Source: Mucilaginibacter pedocola (GTDB lineage Bacteria; Bacteroidota; Bacteroidia; Sphingobacteriales; Sphingobacteriaceae). Taken from it: a stretch of 64,000 bases of DNA. Position numbers and translations under genes: made by a program. Below the pieces are notes generated by a model. That model made no database searches, had not been told where the DNA came from, and saw only the letters and a program-made list of their open reading frames with translations. The first letter of the stretch is position 1; each line of letters begins with the position of its first letter. The DNA lies in the NCBI RefSeq assembly GCF_002013915.1, contig NZ_MBTF01000001.1, positions 558,001 to 622,000 of the forward strand, in the 5' to 3' direction. Below, one piece after another: positions 25,588 through 34,104 of the stretch.

Positions 25588-26265
25588 ATGAAGCATAAGG
25601 CCGATCAGATCAGCCTTAAGAGCAAGGTTTTGCTAACCTATACATTACTCACTTCAGCAGCAGCCTTGCTGTCCGCTCATGCGGATGCGCAAACATTTGC
25701 CGAATGGTTCTCGCAAAAGAAGACCCAGAAAAAATATCTTTTGGAACAGATCGCTGCATTACATATGTATTCCAGTTATGTCAAACAGGGTTACAACATT
25801 GCGCACAACGGCTTAGGCACGATCACCGGTGCGTTGGAACAAGAATTTGGGCTGCACAACGAGTATTACCTCAGGCGCAGTACCGTTAACCCCGTGGTCA
25901 AAAATAGCCCGCAAGTGAATCAGATCGTGACCTGGCAGAGTGAGATGTTAAGCAGGTTTGCCCGGATAGATCAAAACGGTGGGCTTACACTCGAACAAAA
26001 GGTTTACCTCGAAAAGGTCAAAAAGGCACTGTTAGCTGATTGTGAACACCAGCTAACCTTATTGCATGACCTGCTCAAAGATGGGAAACTGCAAATGAAT
26101 GATGAGGAACGGATCAGCAGGCTTAACCAAGTCCATGCCGCCATGCAGGATAACTACCGTTTCACTTTCAGTTTTATTGGCCAATTACAAAGATACAGCC
26201 TCCAACACCAACAGGCTGATCGGGATAATAAAACGATCAAGGTACTTTATAGCGATCATTATTAA
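25588..26265 (+). CDS. TraI-like secreted conjugation protein, copy 2
   Basis: This 225-residue protein starts at 25588 (MKHKADQISLKSK); an ATG at 25570 would overlap copy 1 by 14 bases. The signal peptide ends near ADAQ (about residue 34). The mature part contains SYVKQGYNIAHNGLGTITG and LQMNDEERISRLNQV, clearly related to copies 1 and 3 and closest to copy 3 (GYQIYEQGYGTVSSLAKG). All three are co-transcribed. Duplicates may form a hetero-oligomer at the pilus tip or in the channel; that is inference. Confidence 0.75.
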   Translation: MKHKADQISLKSKVLLTYTLLTSAAALLSAHADAQTFAEWFSQKKTQKKYLLEQIAALHMYSSYVKQGYNIAHNGLGTITGALEQEFGLHNEYYLRRSTVNPVVKNSPQVNQIVTWQSEMLSRFARIDQNGGLTLEQKVYLEKVKKALLADCEHQLTLLHDLLKDGKLQMNDEERISRLNQVHAAMQDNYRFTFSFIGQLQRYSLQHQQADRDNKTIKVLYSDHY

Positions 26266-26275
26266 ACTGAGCATT

Positions 26276-26923
26276 ATGAAAAAGCACATCATCAAATTAG
26301 CCACCACGGTTTTGCTGTTTATTTCGATCAGCTTTTCGAGAACGGCCAATGCGCAGGGTCAGGAAATGCAGCAGTTATTACTGAATATAGAAAAGCTGAC
26401 CCAGCTTAAAAGTATTCTAGCCGACATGAAGACCGGTTACCAGATCTATGAGCAGGGCTATGGTACAGTATCTTCTTTAGCTAAAGGCAACTTTAGCCTG
26501 CACAGCGTCTACCTGAACGGACTTTTAGAGGTCAGTCCGGTGGTCCGGAACTATGGACGGGTGGCGGAAATAATAAGCCAGCAAGCCAGTTTACTCCATG
26601 AATATAAGAGCGCCTTTGCCAAATTCAAGAGAAGCGGGAGTTTCAATGCAAAAGAACTGGACTACATGAGCAGCGTTTATTCTCATTTGGTCAAACAAAG
26701 CCTTAATGATCTAAGTGATCTGGCCAACGTCCTCACGGCGACCAAGCTGCGGATGAGCGATGATGAACGGATCAAAGCCATTGATCGGATATATACCGGC
26801 AGTAATGATAAACTGCAATTCATTCGCCATTTCAACTGCCAAGGCACCCTGCTCAGTTTACAACGGACCAAAGAAATGGGCCAGGTCAAAATGTTGAAAC
26901 AACTTTACGGGATAAACAACTAA
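26276..26923 (+). CDS. TraI-like secreted conjugation protein, copy 3
   Basis: This 215-residue protein starts at 26276, where a signal peptide begins (MKKHIIKLATTVLLF to NAQ, about residue 29); the longer frame from 26099 runs through copy 2 and is rejected. The mature part has the coiled repeats of the two upstream paralogues, including VSPVVRNYGRVAEIISQQ and LRMSDDERIKAIDRI. It ends LKQLYGINN, nearly the same as copy 1 (IKQWYGIN). TraJ follows after 11 bases. Confidence 0.78.
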   Translation: MKKHIIKLATTVLLFISISFSRTANAQGQEMQQLLLNIEKLTQLKSILADMKTGYQIYEQGYGTVSSLAKGNFSLHSVYLNGLLEVSPVVRNYGRVAEIISQQASLLHEYKSAFAKFKRSGSFNAKELDYMSSVYSHLVKQSLNDLSDLANVLTATKLRMSDDERIKAIDRIYTGSNDKLQFIRHFNCQGTLLSLQRTKEMGQVKMLKQLYGINN

Positions 26924-26934
26924 TCTAAGTCTAT

Positions 26935-28146
26935 ATGAAAAAGAAACATTGGATAGCCGCGATGATCGCGGTTACGGCTATTGCTTTGCCCGGACTTTCC
27001 CAAGCCGAGGGTTTGGCGGGCGACATACAGGGTCTACAAGGCACGCTTAACGAGGTTTATAACGACATGCTGCCGATGTGCAGCCAACTGGTCGGTGTCG
27101 GAAGGGCTATCGCCGGATTTGGTGCCTTAGGTTATATAGGCAGTCGTGTATGGCGGCAGATCGCCAGTGCAGAGCCTGTTGACTTTTACCCGCTTTTAAG
27201 GCCTTTCGGTTTGGGTTTAGCCATTTTATTATTTCCGACAGTGATCGCGGTGGTGAACGGCATCATGCAACCCACCGTAAATGCCACCGGCAATATGGTC
27301 AAAAATTCGGATGCGGCCATTGCAGCACTGTTGAAAGCCAAGCAGGATGCGGTGGAAAAGACGGATACCTGGCAAATGTATGTAGGAACTGATGGAGATG
27401 GTGATCGGGATAAGTGGTATAAGTACACACATCCCGATGATAAGACCGGAGACGGCGAAGGCATGCTCTCTAGCATTGGTAATGATGTAAAATTTGCAAT
27501 GGCGAAGGCGTCCTATAATTTTCGCAATACCGTCAAGCAATGGTTGAGCGAAGTTTTGCAGGTGCTCTTTGAAGCAGCAGCACTTTGTATCAATACCATC
27601 CGAACGTTTTACCTGATCATTCTGGCCATTTTAGGCCCGATCGTTTTTGGCCTCGCTGTCTTTGATGGATTTCAGCATACATTAACGGTTTGGCTGGCCA
27701 AATACATTAACGTCTTCTTATGGTTACCGGTGTCCAATATCTTCGGGGCTATCATCGGCAAAGTACAGGAAAATATGCTTAGACTGGATATTTCGCAGGT
27801 ACAAACTGCGGGTGATACCTTCTTCAGTTCGACCGACACGGCTTACCTCATCTTCCTGATCATCGGTATCATCGGCTATTTCACAGTACCCAGCGTAGCC
27901 AACTACATTGTGAATGCGGGTGGCGGCAATGGCTTACTGCAAAAGGTCAATTCGATGGTCAGCATGGCATCCCATACTTCTGTGCAGGCTGGATCAGCTA
28001 TAGGTAACCGGATGGCAAACGGAGCTATCAATCTGATCAATGCTCCGGGAAACTTTGCAGAGGGTTATTATAGTGCTGGTCAAAATGGCTCACCGAAAGC
28101 GAATGACATCCAGTCGCAGCGCATCACTGGTAGACAGGACTCATAA
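26935..28146 (+). CDS. traJ: Conjugal transfer protein TraJ (VirB6-like)
   Basis: This 403-residue polytopic protein starts with a cleavable signal (to about SQA, residue 24). A long periplasmic or cytoplasmic insert (about 115-185) follows two early helices, and four strong helices lie between about 210 and 330. The motif SEVLQVLFEAAALCINTIRTFYLIIL and the stretch FDGFQHTLTVWLAKYINVFLWLPVSN appear in this order and match the CtnDOT TraJ family (the longest runs are at residues 203-228 and 243-268). It forms the inner-membrane passage. TraK follows after 18 bases. Confidence 0.92.
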   Translation: MKKKHWIAAMIAVTAIALPGLSQAEGLAGDIQGLQGTLNEVYNDMLPMCSQLVGVGRAIAGFGALGYIGSRVWRQIASAEPVDFYPLLRPFGLGLAILLFPTVIAVVNGIMQPTVNATGNMVKNSDAAIAALLKAKQDAVEKTDTWQMYVGTDGDGDRDKWYKYTHPDDKTGDGEGMLSSIGNDVKFAMAKASYNFRNTVKQWLSEVLQVLFEAAALCINTIRTFYLIILAILGPIVFGLAVFDGFQHTLTVWLAKYINVFLWLPVSNIFGAIIGKVQENMLRLDISQVQTAGDTFFSSTDTAYLIFLIIGIIGYFTVPSVANYIVNAGGGNGLLQKVNSMVSMASHTSVQAGSAIGNRMANGAINLINAPGNFAEGYYSAGQNGSPKANDIQSQRITGRQDS

Positions 28147-28164
28147 ATTCAAATATCAAAGATC

Positions 28165-28782
28165 ATGTTCACACATCTTAAAAACATCGAAACGGCTTTT
28201 AAGCATGTCAAAATGTTTACCTACCTGCTGATCGCAGCCTGTATGGTGATCTCTTGTTTTGCCGTGTACAAAAGCTACCAGGCCGCCGATATGGCTGGCC
28301 GGCATATCTACATTCTCGCCAACGGGAAAGCGCTGGAAGCGTTTGCTGCGGACAGGAAAGACAATATTCCGGTAGAGGCCAAAGATCACATCAGCATGTT
28401 CCATCATTACTTTTTTACGCTCGACCCGGATGAAAAAGTGATCAACGCCAACATCAGTAAAGCGCTCTACCTGGCTGACGAAAGTGCAAAGAACCAGTAT
28501 AATGACCTGAAAGAAAAAAGCTATTACAATAATCTGATCTCTGGTAATATCTCTCAGCAGGTCATTGTCGACAGTGTTCGCCTGGACATTAACCAGTACC
28601 CTTACTATTTCAAATGTTATGCGACCCAAAAACTGATCCGGTCCACGTCTACTGTGAACCGCAGCCTGATCACTCAAGGGTATTTGAGGAACGTTACCCG
28701 TTCCGATAACAACCCGCACGGGTTCCTGATCCAGCACTGGGAAACGATAGCGAACAAGGACACGACCATTCAACGACCATAG
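28165..28782 (+). CDS. traK: Conjugal transfer protein TraK (VirB8-like)
   Basis: This 205-residue protein has one N-terminal membrane helix (about 18-36) and a periplasmic domain with FHHYFFTLDPDEKVI and DINQYPYYFKCYATQKLIRS, the marks of CTnDOT TraK. It bridges inner-membrane and outer-membrane parts of the channel. An antisense frame of the same length is open but carries no features. It is followed two bases later by TraL. Confidence 0.92.
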   Translation: MFTHLKNIETAFKHVKMFTYLLIAACMVISCFAVYKSYQAADMAGRHIYILANGKALEAFAADRKDNIPVEAKDHISMFHHYFFTLDPDEKVINANISKALYLADESAKNQYNDLKEKSYYNNLISGNISQQVIVDSVRLDINQYPYYFKCYATQKLIRSTSTVNRSLITQGYLRNVTRSDNNPHGFLIQHWETIANKDTTIQRP

Positions 28783-28784
28783 CC

Positions 28785-29126
28785 ATGAAGTTCTTTAAAG
28801 ATAAACATACGTGTGTTTCCGAAAACCAGGCATCAGACCGGGCGGCAATGGCTATTGCTCATGGCATCCTTTGTTTGCAAAAGCGTTTGGCAACGGCGGT
28901 CAACCTATGGTTCAATGGATTCTCCCACAGGCAGCAAAAATGCATTCTAGGCTTGATCGGAGTGGCCTTAGCGACCTGGTTATTGACCACCATTAACGGA
29001 CCGTTCAATGCTTTTTCGAAACAAAGTAAAGTACCGTATAGTGCGGTTCACATCGGGCAGCCCTCAGATCTGCCTAAACCGAAACACGGCCAAAAACAAT
29101 TCACAGATTCGTTAACGATCAAATAA
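28785..29126 (+). CDS. traL: TraL-like small membrane protein
   Basis: This 113-residue protein has one membrane helix (about 53-68, ILGLIGVALATWLLTTI) and a short periplasmic tail that is Pro- and Lys-rich. It lies between TraK and TraM, the TraL position. Sequence similarity in this slot is weak across Bacteroidota elements, so the name rests mainly on order and topology. Confidence 0.75.
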   Translation: MKFFKDKHTCVSENQASDRAAMAIAHGILCLQKRLATAVNLWFNGFSHRQQKCILGLIGVALATWLLTTINGPFNAFSKQSKVPYSAVHIGQPSDLPKPKHGQKQFTDSLTIK

Positions 29127-29132
29127 AAGATC

Positions 29133-30263
29133 ATGGAAACAACAGTAAAAAGCGGCCAGCTGCCGCAACATAACCCCGATTTCTTAAAAGAACGGAAGTT
29201 CATGGTAATGATACCGGTACTCATTATTCCCTTTCTCCTGATGGCATTCTGGGCTTTAGGTGGTGGCCGTCACCATGATGATCCCAACGCAAATAAATCG
29301 GCGAACGGATTGAATACCACCTTACCGCAGGCGCAGTTCAAAGACGAGAAAGAAAAAGATAAAATGGGTATTTATCAAAACGCTAAAAAGGATTCCGTGG
29401 GTTTAAATGCCGATGGCGTAAGTCCTGCGTTCACTCAGGCTTTAGGGTTTGATGGCACCGATCCTGCCTCAAAAGATCCATCCTTGAAACTCAATGGCAA
29501 TGTGTCAACGGATGGGTCTGCCAACAGTGCCGAAGCCAATGAAGTGCAGATCAGGGCAAAACTTGCACAGATCAACAGGCAGATCGATCAGCCGGAACCG
29601 GCACGATATGCGGGCGGCAGTTCCCTGGCTCAGGAGAATAATTCAGATGTCAAACGGCTGTCCAGGATGATGAAAAGTATGAACAGTGCGGGCGCGGAAG
29701 CTGATCCCGATATGAAACAGCTGAGCAAGATGCTGACGCAGATCCAAAATATTCAAAATCCTGAACGCGCTACGGAAAAGAAAAGCGCGATCAAATTGGA
29801 AAAACCATTTAAAGCCATTGCAGCTACTATCGATGGCAAACAAAAGGTGCGTGACGGCGGCGCGGTCCGGTTGAAACTGACTGATAGCGTTACGCTGAAA
29901 GGTCAGCATTTTCCAATAGGACAAGAAGTTTATGGGACCGGCCAGGTCACCAATCAGAGACTGGTGGTTCGCATCAGTAATATTCGTATCGATCAGCAGA
30001 TCGTACCGGTAGACCTGATCGTTTACAGCCTGGACGGCATGCCTGGCATACCCGCACCTGAAGCAGAATTAGGTGCAGAGGTCGGCTCCAATGCCAATAC
30101 GGCGTTACAGAACATGCAGATCCTAAGCATGGATCAATCCATAGCTTCGCAGGCCGCCGCCGGTGGGATCAATGCTGCCAAAGGCTTGTTCAGCAAAAAG
30201 ATTAGGAAGATCAAGGTAAAACTGGATGACCGGTTTCCGGTCCTGCTCAAGATCAATAAGTAA
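29133..30263 (+). CDS. traM: Conjugal transfer protein TraM (VirB10-like)
   Basis: This 376-residue protein has one N-terminal membrane helix (about 24-43, MVMIPVLIIPFLLMAFWALGG region). A long flexible periplasmic linker with Asp-, Lys- and Asn-rich stretches follows (about 45-215), then a conserved C-terminal beta domain (KAIAATIDGKQKVRDGGAVRL, then GQEVYGTGQVTNQRLVVRI, positions about 228-285). This is the CTnDOT TraM layout and corresponds to VirB10. It is the last recognisable channel gene here; no TraN follows. Confidence 0.92.
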   Translation: METTVKSGQLPQHNPDFLKERKFMVMIPVLIIPFLLMAFWALGGGRHHDDPNANKSANGLNTTLPQAQFKDEKEKDKMGIYQNAKKDSVGLNADGVSPAFTQALGFDGTDPASKDPSLKLNGNVSTDGSANSAEANEVQIRAKLAQINRQIDQPEPARYAGGSSLAQENNSDVKRLSRMMKSMNSAGAEADPDMKQLSKMLTQIQNIQNPERATEKKSAIKLEKPFKAIAATIDGKQKVRDGGAVRLKLTDSVTLKGQHFPIGQEVYGTGQVTNQRLVVRISNIRIDQQIVPVDLIVYSLDGMPGIPAPEAELGAEVGSNANTALQNMQILSMDQSIASQAAAGGINAAKGLFSKKIRKIKVKLDDRFPVLLKINK

Positions 30264-30374
30264 ATACCCTGCTTCGCTTAGTTGACAGTAGGGGATCATA
30301 CCATAGCGCTTATTTTCAACCACCTTCATCGCATAGGATAAATGTTCGATTACTTAACATTAAACTCATTAAAG

Positions 30375-31145
30375 ATGAACACACAAAATGCTGATTTTTT
30401 AAAGAAAAGCTTGCTGAACCTGGGGTTTGGCGAAAGCCTGAACGCGGAGCTGGACAAACAGATCGCCGCAAGGTCCCCGGAATTCAATTTGCAGACCCGG
30501 CATGAATTCAACCAAAAGGCTATTGACTACACGCTGCACTTTAAAGCCGGGAATGAGCAGGATATGTATTTTTTTAACAGATACGATGCCAAGATCCCGC
30601 ATGAGAATGACCCAGCCAAAGATCTGAAACAGAGTTTCTTCATTAATAAAGGCAGCGGTATAACCGCGAAAGAAGCTTTTAACTTGATGGAGGGTCGTGC
30701 AGTTCACAAACAGCTTTATAATCTGGAAGGTCAGAAGTATCAGGCTTGGATCACGCTGGACAAAGATAATCTGACCGATAAGGGCAACATGAAACTCAAA
30801 CACTACCATGAGAATTATGGCTATGATCTGAAGAAGGTGATCTCTGGTGTGGGCATCAAGGAAATGGATAACGTGCAAGGCCAGGAAAATTTGTTGCGCT
30901 CCTTAAAGAAAGGGAACGCACAGCAAGTGACGGTCACCCAGGATGGGAACGATACCAAATATTACATCGCAGCCAATCCGCAGTTCAAAACCATAGATTT
31001 TTACGATAGTAACTTGAAGAAGATCAAACGGGAGGCTTTGCTGGAACCTGAAATAAAGACGAATGATCGGCTAAAAATTTCGGAGCAGCATAAGGAGGAT
31101 GTGCTTGAAAAAAAGCCGCGCAAAAATGCGAAGTTGAAAGTTTAA
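30375..31145 (+). CDS. DUF3945-like protein of the conjugative element
   Basis: This 256-residue protein starts at 30375 (MNTQNADFLKKSLLNLGFGE); an ATG at 30342 would add 11 residues. It has the features of DUF3945-like proteins found on Bacteroidota elements: GFGESLNAELDKQI near the start, then RYDAKIPHENDP, GITAKEAFNLMEGRAV and KQYQAW-type sequence, with a basic C-terminal tail (EKKPRKNAKLKV). In larger homologues this unit is joined to topoisomerase or other DNA enzymes. The role is not known; the context suggests DNA processing during transfer. Confidence 0.7.
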   Translation: MNTQNADFLKKSLLNLGFGESLNAELDKQIAARSPEFNLQTRHEFNQKAIDYTLHFKAGNEQDMYFFNRYDAKIPHENDPAKDLKQSFFINKGSGITAKEAFNLMEGRAVHKQLYNLEGQKYQAWITLDKDNLTDKGNMKLKHYHENYGYDLKKVISGVGIKEMDNVQGQENLLRSLKKGNAQQVTVTQDGNDTKYYIAANPQFKTIDFYDSNLKKIKREALLEPEIKTNDRLKISEQHKEDVLEKKPRKNAKLKV

Positions 31146-31167
31146 ATCCTTACCATTGCAGTTCAAC

Positions 31168-31237
31168 GAGGGAAACTTTCCCTCAATTGTGATAAGGTTT
31201 AGGTTGAATGCCTTCTACAGCGAGTGTGGAAGGCATT
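31168..31237 (+). terminator. Terminator hairpins at the end of the tra-linked unit
   Basis: GAGGGAAA (31168-31175) and TTTCCCTC (31177-31184) form one palindrome 22 bases after the stop of the DUF3945-like gene. AATGCCTTC (31207-31215) and GAAGGCATT (31229-31237) form a second hairpin with a 13-base loop, followed by TATTTTTTC. The second is a convincing Rho-independent terminator. Confidence 0.75.
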
Positions 31238-31239
31238 TA

Positions 31240-32010
31240 TTTTTTCAGGACGCTTTGGCTGATCAGAACGTCATTCCCTTCCTCTGTATAAATACTTGTA
31301 ATATAACGGTCGCTCTCTACTTACAAATTTTCAGATAGACCTTCCTGCCTGCCATGGTCAGGCATCTTTGGATCTTAGTAACAGGTACTGTAGTTTGTTG
31401 CTATCCTGATCCTCTTTGTCAAAGCTTGTCTAATAAAATCTTATTCGCACCCGAACCATTTCTGGTGACCTGTGGGCTGAATGATATTGCACTTTGTTCT
31501 ATTTGCGATATGAGGCGTTCATCGCTTTCCTATACCTCTCCGCTATTAGACATCACTTAAAATATATTCGAGAACTTTATTTCCGCCTTTGAATTTTCGC
31601 TGCGCTGCAAACCCATCGGCTCTCATCATGAATTCTTCAATGTCCGATCAATAGCATCGCTCAGGACATCACTGGTTTACCCGCTGCATTGCATTTCGCA
31701 GGGAAAAGCTACGCTCGCCTTCGCTTTGCACTTGATCAACAAAGTAAGGCAAGGACCTTAGATACTATTTTCCAACGAAAACGGACAAAAGCGGCGTCAA
31801 GCTCGGTCAGCCGTCACGTACGAACGCATAATGTCCTCCGCTTTGCTGCGACCACCCTCCGGGACTTATAGTTCTCCCGCTCTGGCTCACGACCGCTTTT
31901 TTGACTTTCTTTTTTACCGTTTTTTCTTTTGGAAAATAGCTTTTAAGGGAAGTCTTCGGGAAAAGAGGGAAACGAAAAACAAATTTTTTAACCCTTTAAA
32001 ATTCATTCAG
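31240..32010. other. Gene-free region of about 770 bases
   Basis: No reading frame here has a plausible start, family motif or coupling; frames of 60-68 codons on the plus strand lack any protein-like pattern. The plus strand is pyrimidine-rich and contains short GC-rich pieces (CGCTGCGCTGC, ACGCTCGCCTTCGCT). The right end (from about 31950) is purine- and T-rich and leads into the gene at 32011. It may hold an origin, a non-coding RNA or a decayed gene; I see nothing decisive. Confidence 0.5.
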
Positions 32011-32619
32011 ATGAAAACAGCAGAAAAAAATGCGAACGATGTACAAGGTACAGCAGCAAAAGCGAATAGAACCGCGAACCGCCCCAGTTTAACAGGCAAA
32101 GAAGCTAAACAAGATGGAAACCGAGCCGATGAAAAACCAGCCCAAACTCCGCAGGCTGCGGAAGTTGCGCCTGTCGAGGTTAAGACCGATAGCACCGCTA
32201 CAGTGGATGACCAACCCGCTCACCCTGCGAGCATACCAGCCACCGAAGAAGTGAGAACCGAAGCACAGTCCGAACCCGCTAAAACGGAAGAAGTAAAATT
32301 TGAGCCTAAAAAATTTGCGCTGAACTTAGAGCAAACCCTCAGATCAGTGAACGATCTGCACCGCTTGTCTATCCAGCGGTTAGCCCTGATCGCTCGTATC
32401 CAAACTTTAGAGGATTTCGAGGTCAAGCTGCAGGAAGAGAACGACGAGCTCGAAAGTAACCCTTACCAAGGCTGCAAATTGATCATTCAGGATGATAAAC
32501 GCCGTGAATTCGTGACCAATACCCCGAATTTGATCCGCATGGTATCGCAGTTCATATTTGATGCTTGCCACGAAAAACTGGCCGACATCGAGGCCAACAT
32601 CGTTTTTCCGAACGCCTGA
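32011..32619 (+). CDS. Hypothetical protein with disordered N terminus
   Basis: This 202-residue protein starts at 32011; the longer frame from 31831 extends into unconvincing sequence. Residues 1-105 are Ala-, Pro-, Glu- and Lys-rich and look disordered. Residues 110-202 form a helical domain (FALNLEQTLRSVNDLHRLSIQRLALIAR spans about 113-140, then LQEENDELESNPYQGC). The protein is of a type found near maintenance genes of Bacteroidota elements. No function is claimed. A good terminator follows 9 bases after the stop. Confidence 0.75.
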   Translation: MKTAEKNANDVQGTAAKANRTANRPSLTGKEAKQDGNRADEKPAQTPQAAEVAPVEVKTDSTATVDDQPAHPASIPATEEVRTEAQSEPAKTEEVKFEPKKFALNLEQTLRSVNDLHRLSIQRLALIARIQTLEDFEVKLQEENDELESNPYQGCKLIIQDDKRREFVTNTPNLIRMVSQFIFDACHEKLADIEANIVFPNA

Positions 32620-32628
32620 ACAGGTATT

Positions 32629-32656
32629 GCTCCCGGCATTTAGCCGGGGGCTTTTT
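32629..32656 (+). terminator. Rho-independent terminator
   Basis: GCTCCCGGC (32629-32637) pairs with GCCGGGGGC (32643-32651) with one G-T wobble and a 5-base loop, followed by TTTTT. It ends the transcript of the gene at 32011-32619. Confidence 0.88.
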
Positions 32657-32680
32657 GAAATTTTATAAAACACATTTCCT

Positions 32681-32809
32681 ATGTACGAGCAATTTATAGC
32701 ACTGACCAACCAATTCTTTTGGGAAGGTTACGTCGAACAGTTGGCGAAGGATAACCCCGGAAAATTTCAAAGGGAACTAAGCGATTTTTTGAACACCTAT
32801 CAATGTTAA
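32681..32809 (+). CDS. 42-residue small protein
   Basis: A short frame starts with ATG at 32681 and reads MYEQFIALTNQFFWEGY, then VEQLAKDNPGKFQREL, ending TYQC. Its amphipathic, protein-like composition and the 4-base gap to the next small gene support a real product. It lies between a terminator and the DUF932 gene. No family name is known to me. Confidence 0.6.
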   Translation: MYEQFIALTNQFFWEGYVEQLAKDNPGKFQRELSDFLNTYQC

Positions 32810-32813
32810 GGCA

Positions 32814-32987
32814 ATGGACGACATGATCTTTTTACTGGTGAAGGTGAGCATTAAGACCACACACCCTATCATACACGATGCTATTGCAGAACTACAAAAT
32901 AGTGACATAAAAATTACCAGCACTGAAAATGTACAGGTGCTGCGTACCGAGATCATTCCACTGAATACGAGAACTTCTAAAAATTAA
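32814..32987 (+). CDS. 57-residue small protein
   Basis: This frame runs from ATG at 32814 to TAA at 32985-32987, 4 bases before the DUF932 start. The sequence (MDDMIFLLVKVSIKTTHP, then IHDAIAELQNSDIKIT) has a beta-alpha-beta character resembling short Bacteroidota element proteins found beside DUF932 genes. It is likely part of a three-gene operon with 32681 and 32992. Confidence 0.65.
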   Translation: MDDMIFLLVKVSIKTTHPIIHDAIAELQNSDIKITSTENVQVLRTEIIPLNTRTSKN

Positions 32988-32991
32988 CTCA

Positions 32992-34059
32992 ATGGCACAT
33001 CAACTCAATTTCGATCAGAGAACAGGTAAACACAGCTTTATGAGCGTGAAGGAAAAGGCCTGGCACGGTTTAGGGCACATCATTGACCGTTACCCGACCA
33101 GCAGCGAAGCGATACAACATGCAGGTTTGGACTACATTGTAGAGAAACGCCCCTTGTTCACTTATGATACGGCAAACCATTTAAGCGAGGGTAGCGATGA
33201 TGTCTTCATACCTGAAATATCAGTACCTAATTTTTTTGCAACCGTCAGAGCAGATACCGAGCAGATTTTAGGGGTGGTCGGCAATGATTACGAAGTGGTG
33301 CAGAACCGTGATGCATTTTCGTTCTTTGATGCGATCGTCGGTGGTGGTGATGGTATCTTGTATGAGACCGCAGGCGCATTGGGCAACGGTGAACGGGTTT
33401 TTATCACCGCTAAGTTACCCGATTATATCAGAGTTGGTGTCAAGGACTGGATAGAGCAATATTTGTTTTTGACCACATCCCATGACGGTTTAGGTAGTAT
33501 AACCGCAGCATTCACACCTATAAGAATTTGCTGCAACAATACGCTCAATGCTGCCATGCGTGATCATTCAGGCGCTATCAAAATACGACATACCGCCTCT
33601 GCAGTCGAACGGCTGAAACAAGCACACACTTTAATGGGTATCAGCAGGGTTTTAAGCCATGAAATGGAAGGCTTGTTTAACCAGTGGTCAAAGGTGCGTA
33701 TCACTGATGTAGAAGTGAAGAGATTGATACAGATCGCCATGGCACCTAACAAAGAAGTATTAGACCATTTATCCAGAGGAAAATTTGACCAGCTATCTAC
33801 GCACTACACTAATATGGTAGACAGCGTTTATGAATACGCTTTAGCGAGTCCAACGCAGCAAATGGATACAACGGCCGGAACGGTGTTTGGTGCGTACAAC
33901 GCAGTTACAGGTTTTTTTCAAAATGTACGAACTTTCAAAAGTGAGGAAGCAAAATTTAGATCTATCATGGGTGGTGTATCAAAGCAAAGAGCGCAAACCG
34001 CATTTGATTTGTGCAAAGATTTTGCAGCGAACGGAGCAGATGCATTGATATTTAAGTAA
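32992..34059 (+). CDS. DUF932 domain protein (phage/plasmid-like TIGR03299)
   Basis: This 355-residue protein matches DUF932 over nearly its full length. It contains AWHGLGHIIDRYPTSSEA near the start, LGVVGNDYEVVQNRDAFSFFDA around residue 92, and CCNNTLNAAMRDHSGAIKIRHT around 182. Members are common on plasmids, phages and ICEs; their role is not established but is often guessed to be DNA-related maintenance. It ends at a strong terminator. Confidence 0.9.
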   Translation: MAHQLNFDQRTGKHSFMSVKEKAWHGLGHIIDRYPTSSEAIQHAGLDYIVEKRPLFTYDTANHLSEGSDDVFIPEISVPNFFATVRADTEQILGVVGNDYEVVQNRDAFSFFDAIVGGGDGILYETAGALGNGERVFITAKLPDYIRVGVKDWIEQYLFLTTSHDGLGSITAAFTPIRICCNNTLNAAMRDHSGAIKIRHTASAVERLKQAHTLMGISRVLSHEMEGLFNQWSKVRITDVEVKRLIQIAMAPNKEVLDHLSRGKFDQLSTHYTNMVDSVYEYALASPTQQMDTTAGTVFGAYNAVTGFFQNVRTFKSEEAKFRSIMGGVSKQRAQTAFDLCKDFAANGADALIFK

Positions 34060-34065
34060 AAGGTC

Positions 34066-34089
34066 AAGGGGGATCATTCCCCCTTTTTT
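34066..34089 (+). terminator. Rho-independent terminator after DUF932
   Basis: AAGGGGG (34066-34072) pairs with CCCCCTT (34079-34085), loop ATCATT, followed by TTTT. It ends the DUF932 transcript. Confidence 0.92.
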
Positions 34090-34104
34090 CGAAAATTGCC
34101 GGAC

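Noticed and set aside
28156..28773. 205-codon antisense frame over traK
   Set aside because: Exact shadow of TraK in the other strand, without motifs; TraK is well supported.
30399..30878. 159-codon minus-strand frame
   Set aside because: Antisense to the DUF3945-like gene, whose sense frame is well supported by composition and position.
31156..31871. Three plus-strand frames of 60-68 codons
   Set aside because: The first overlaps a terminator and all lack protein-like patterns; treated as a gene-free region.
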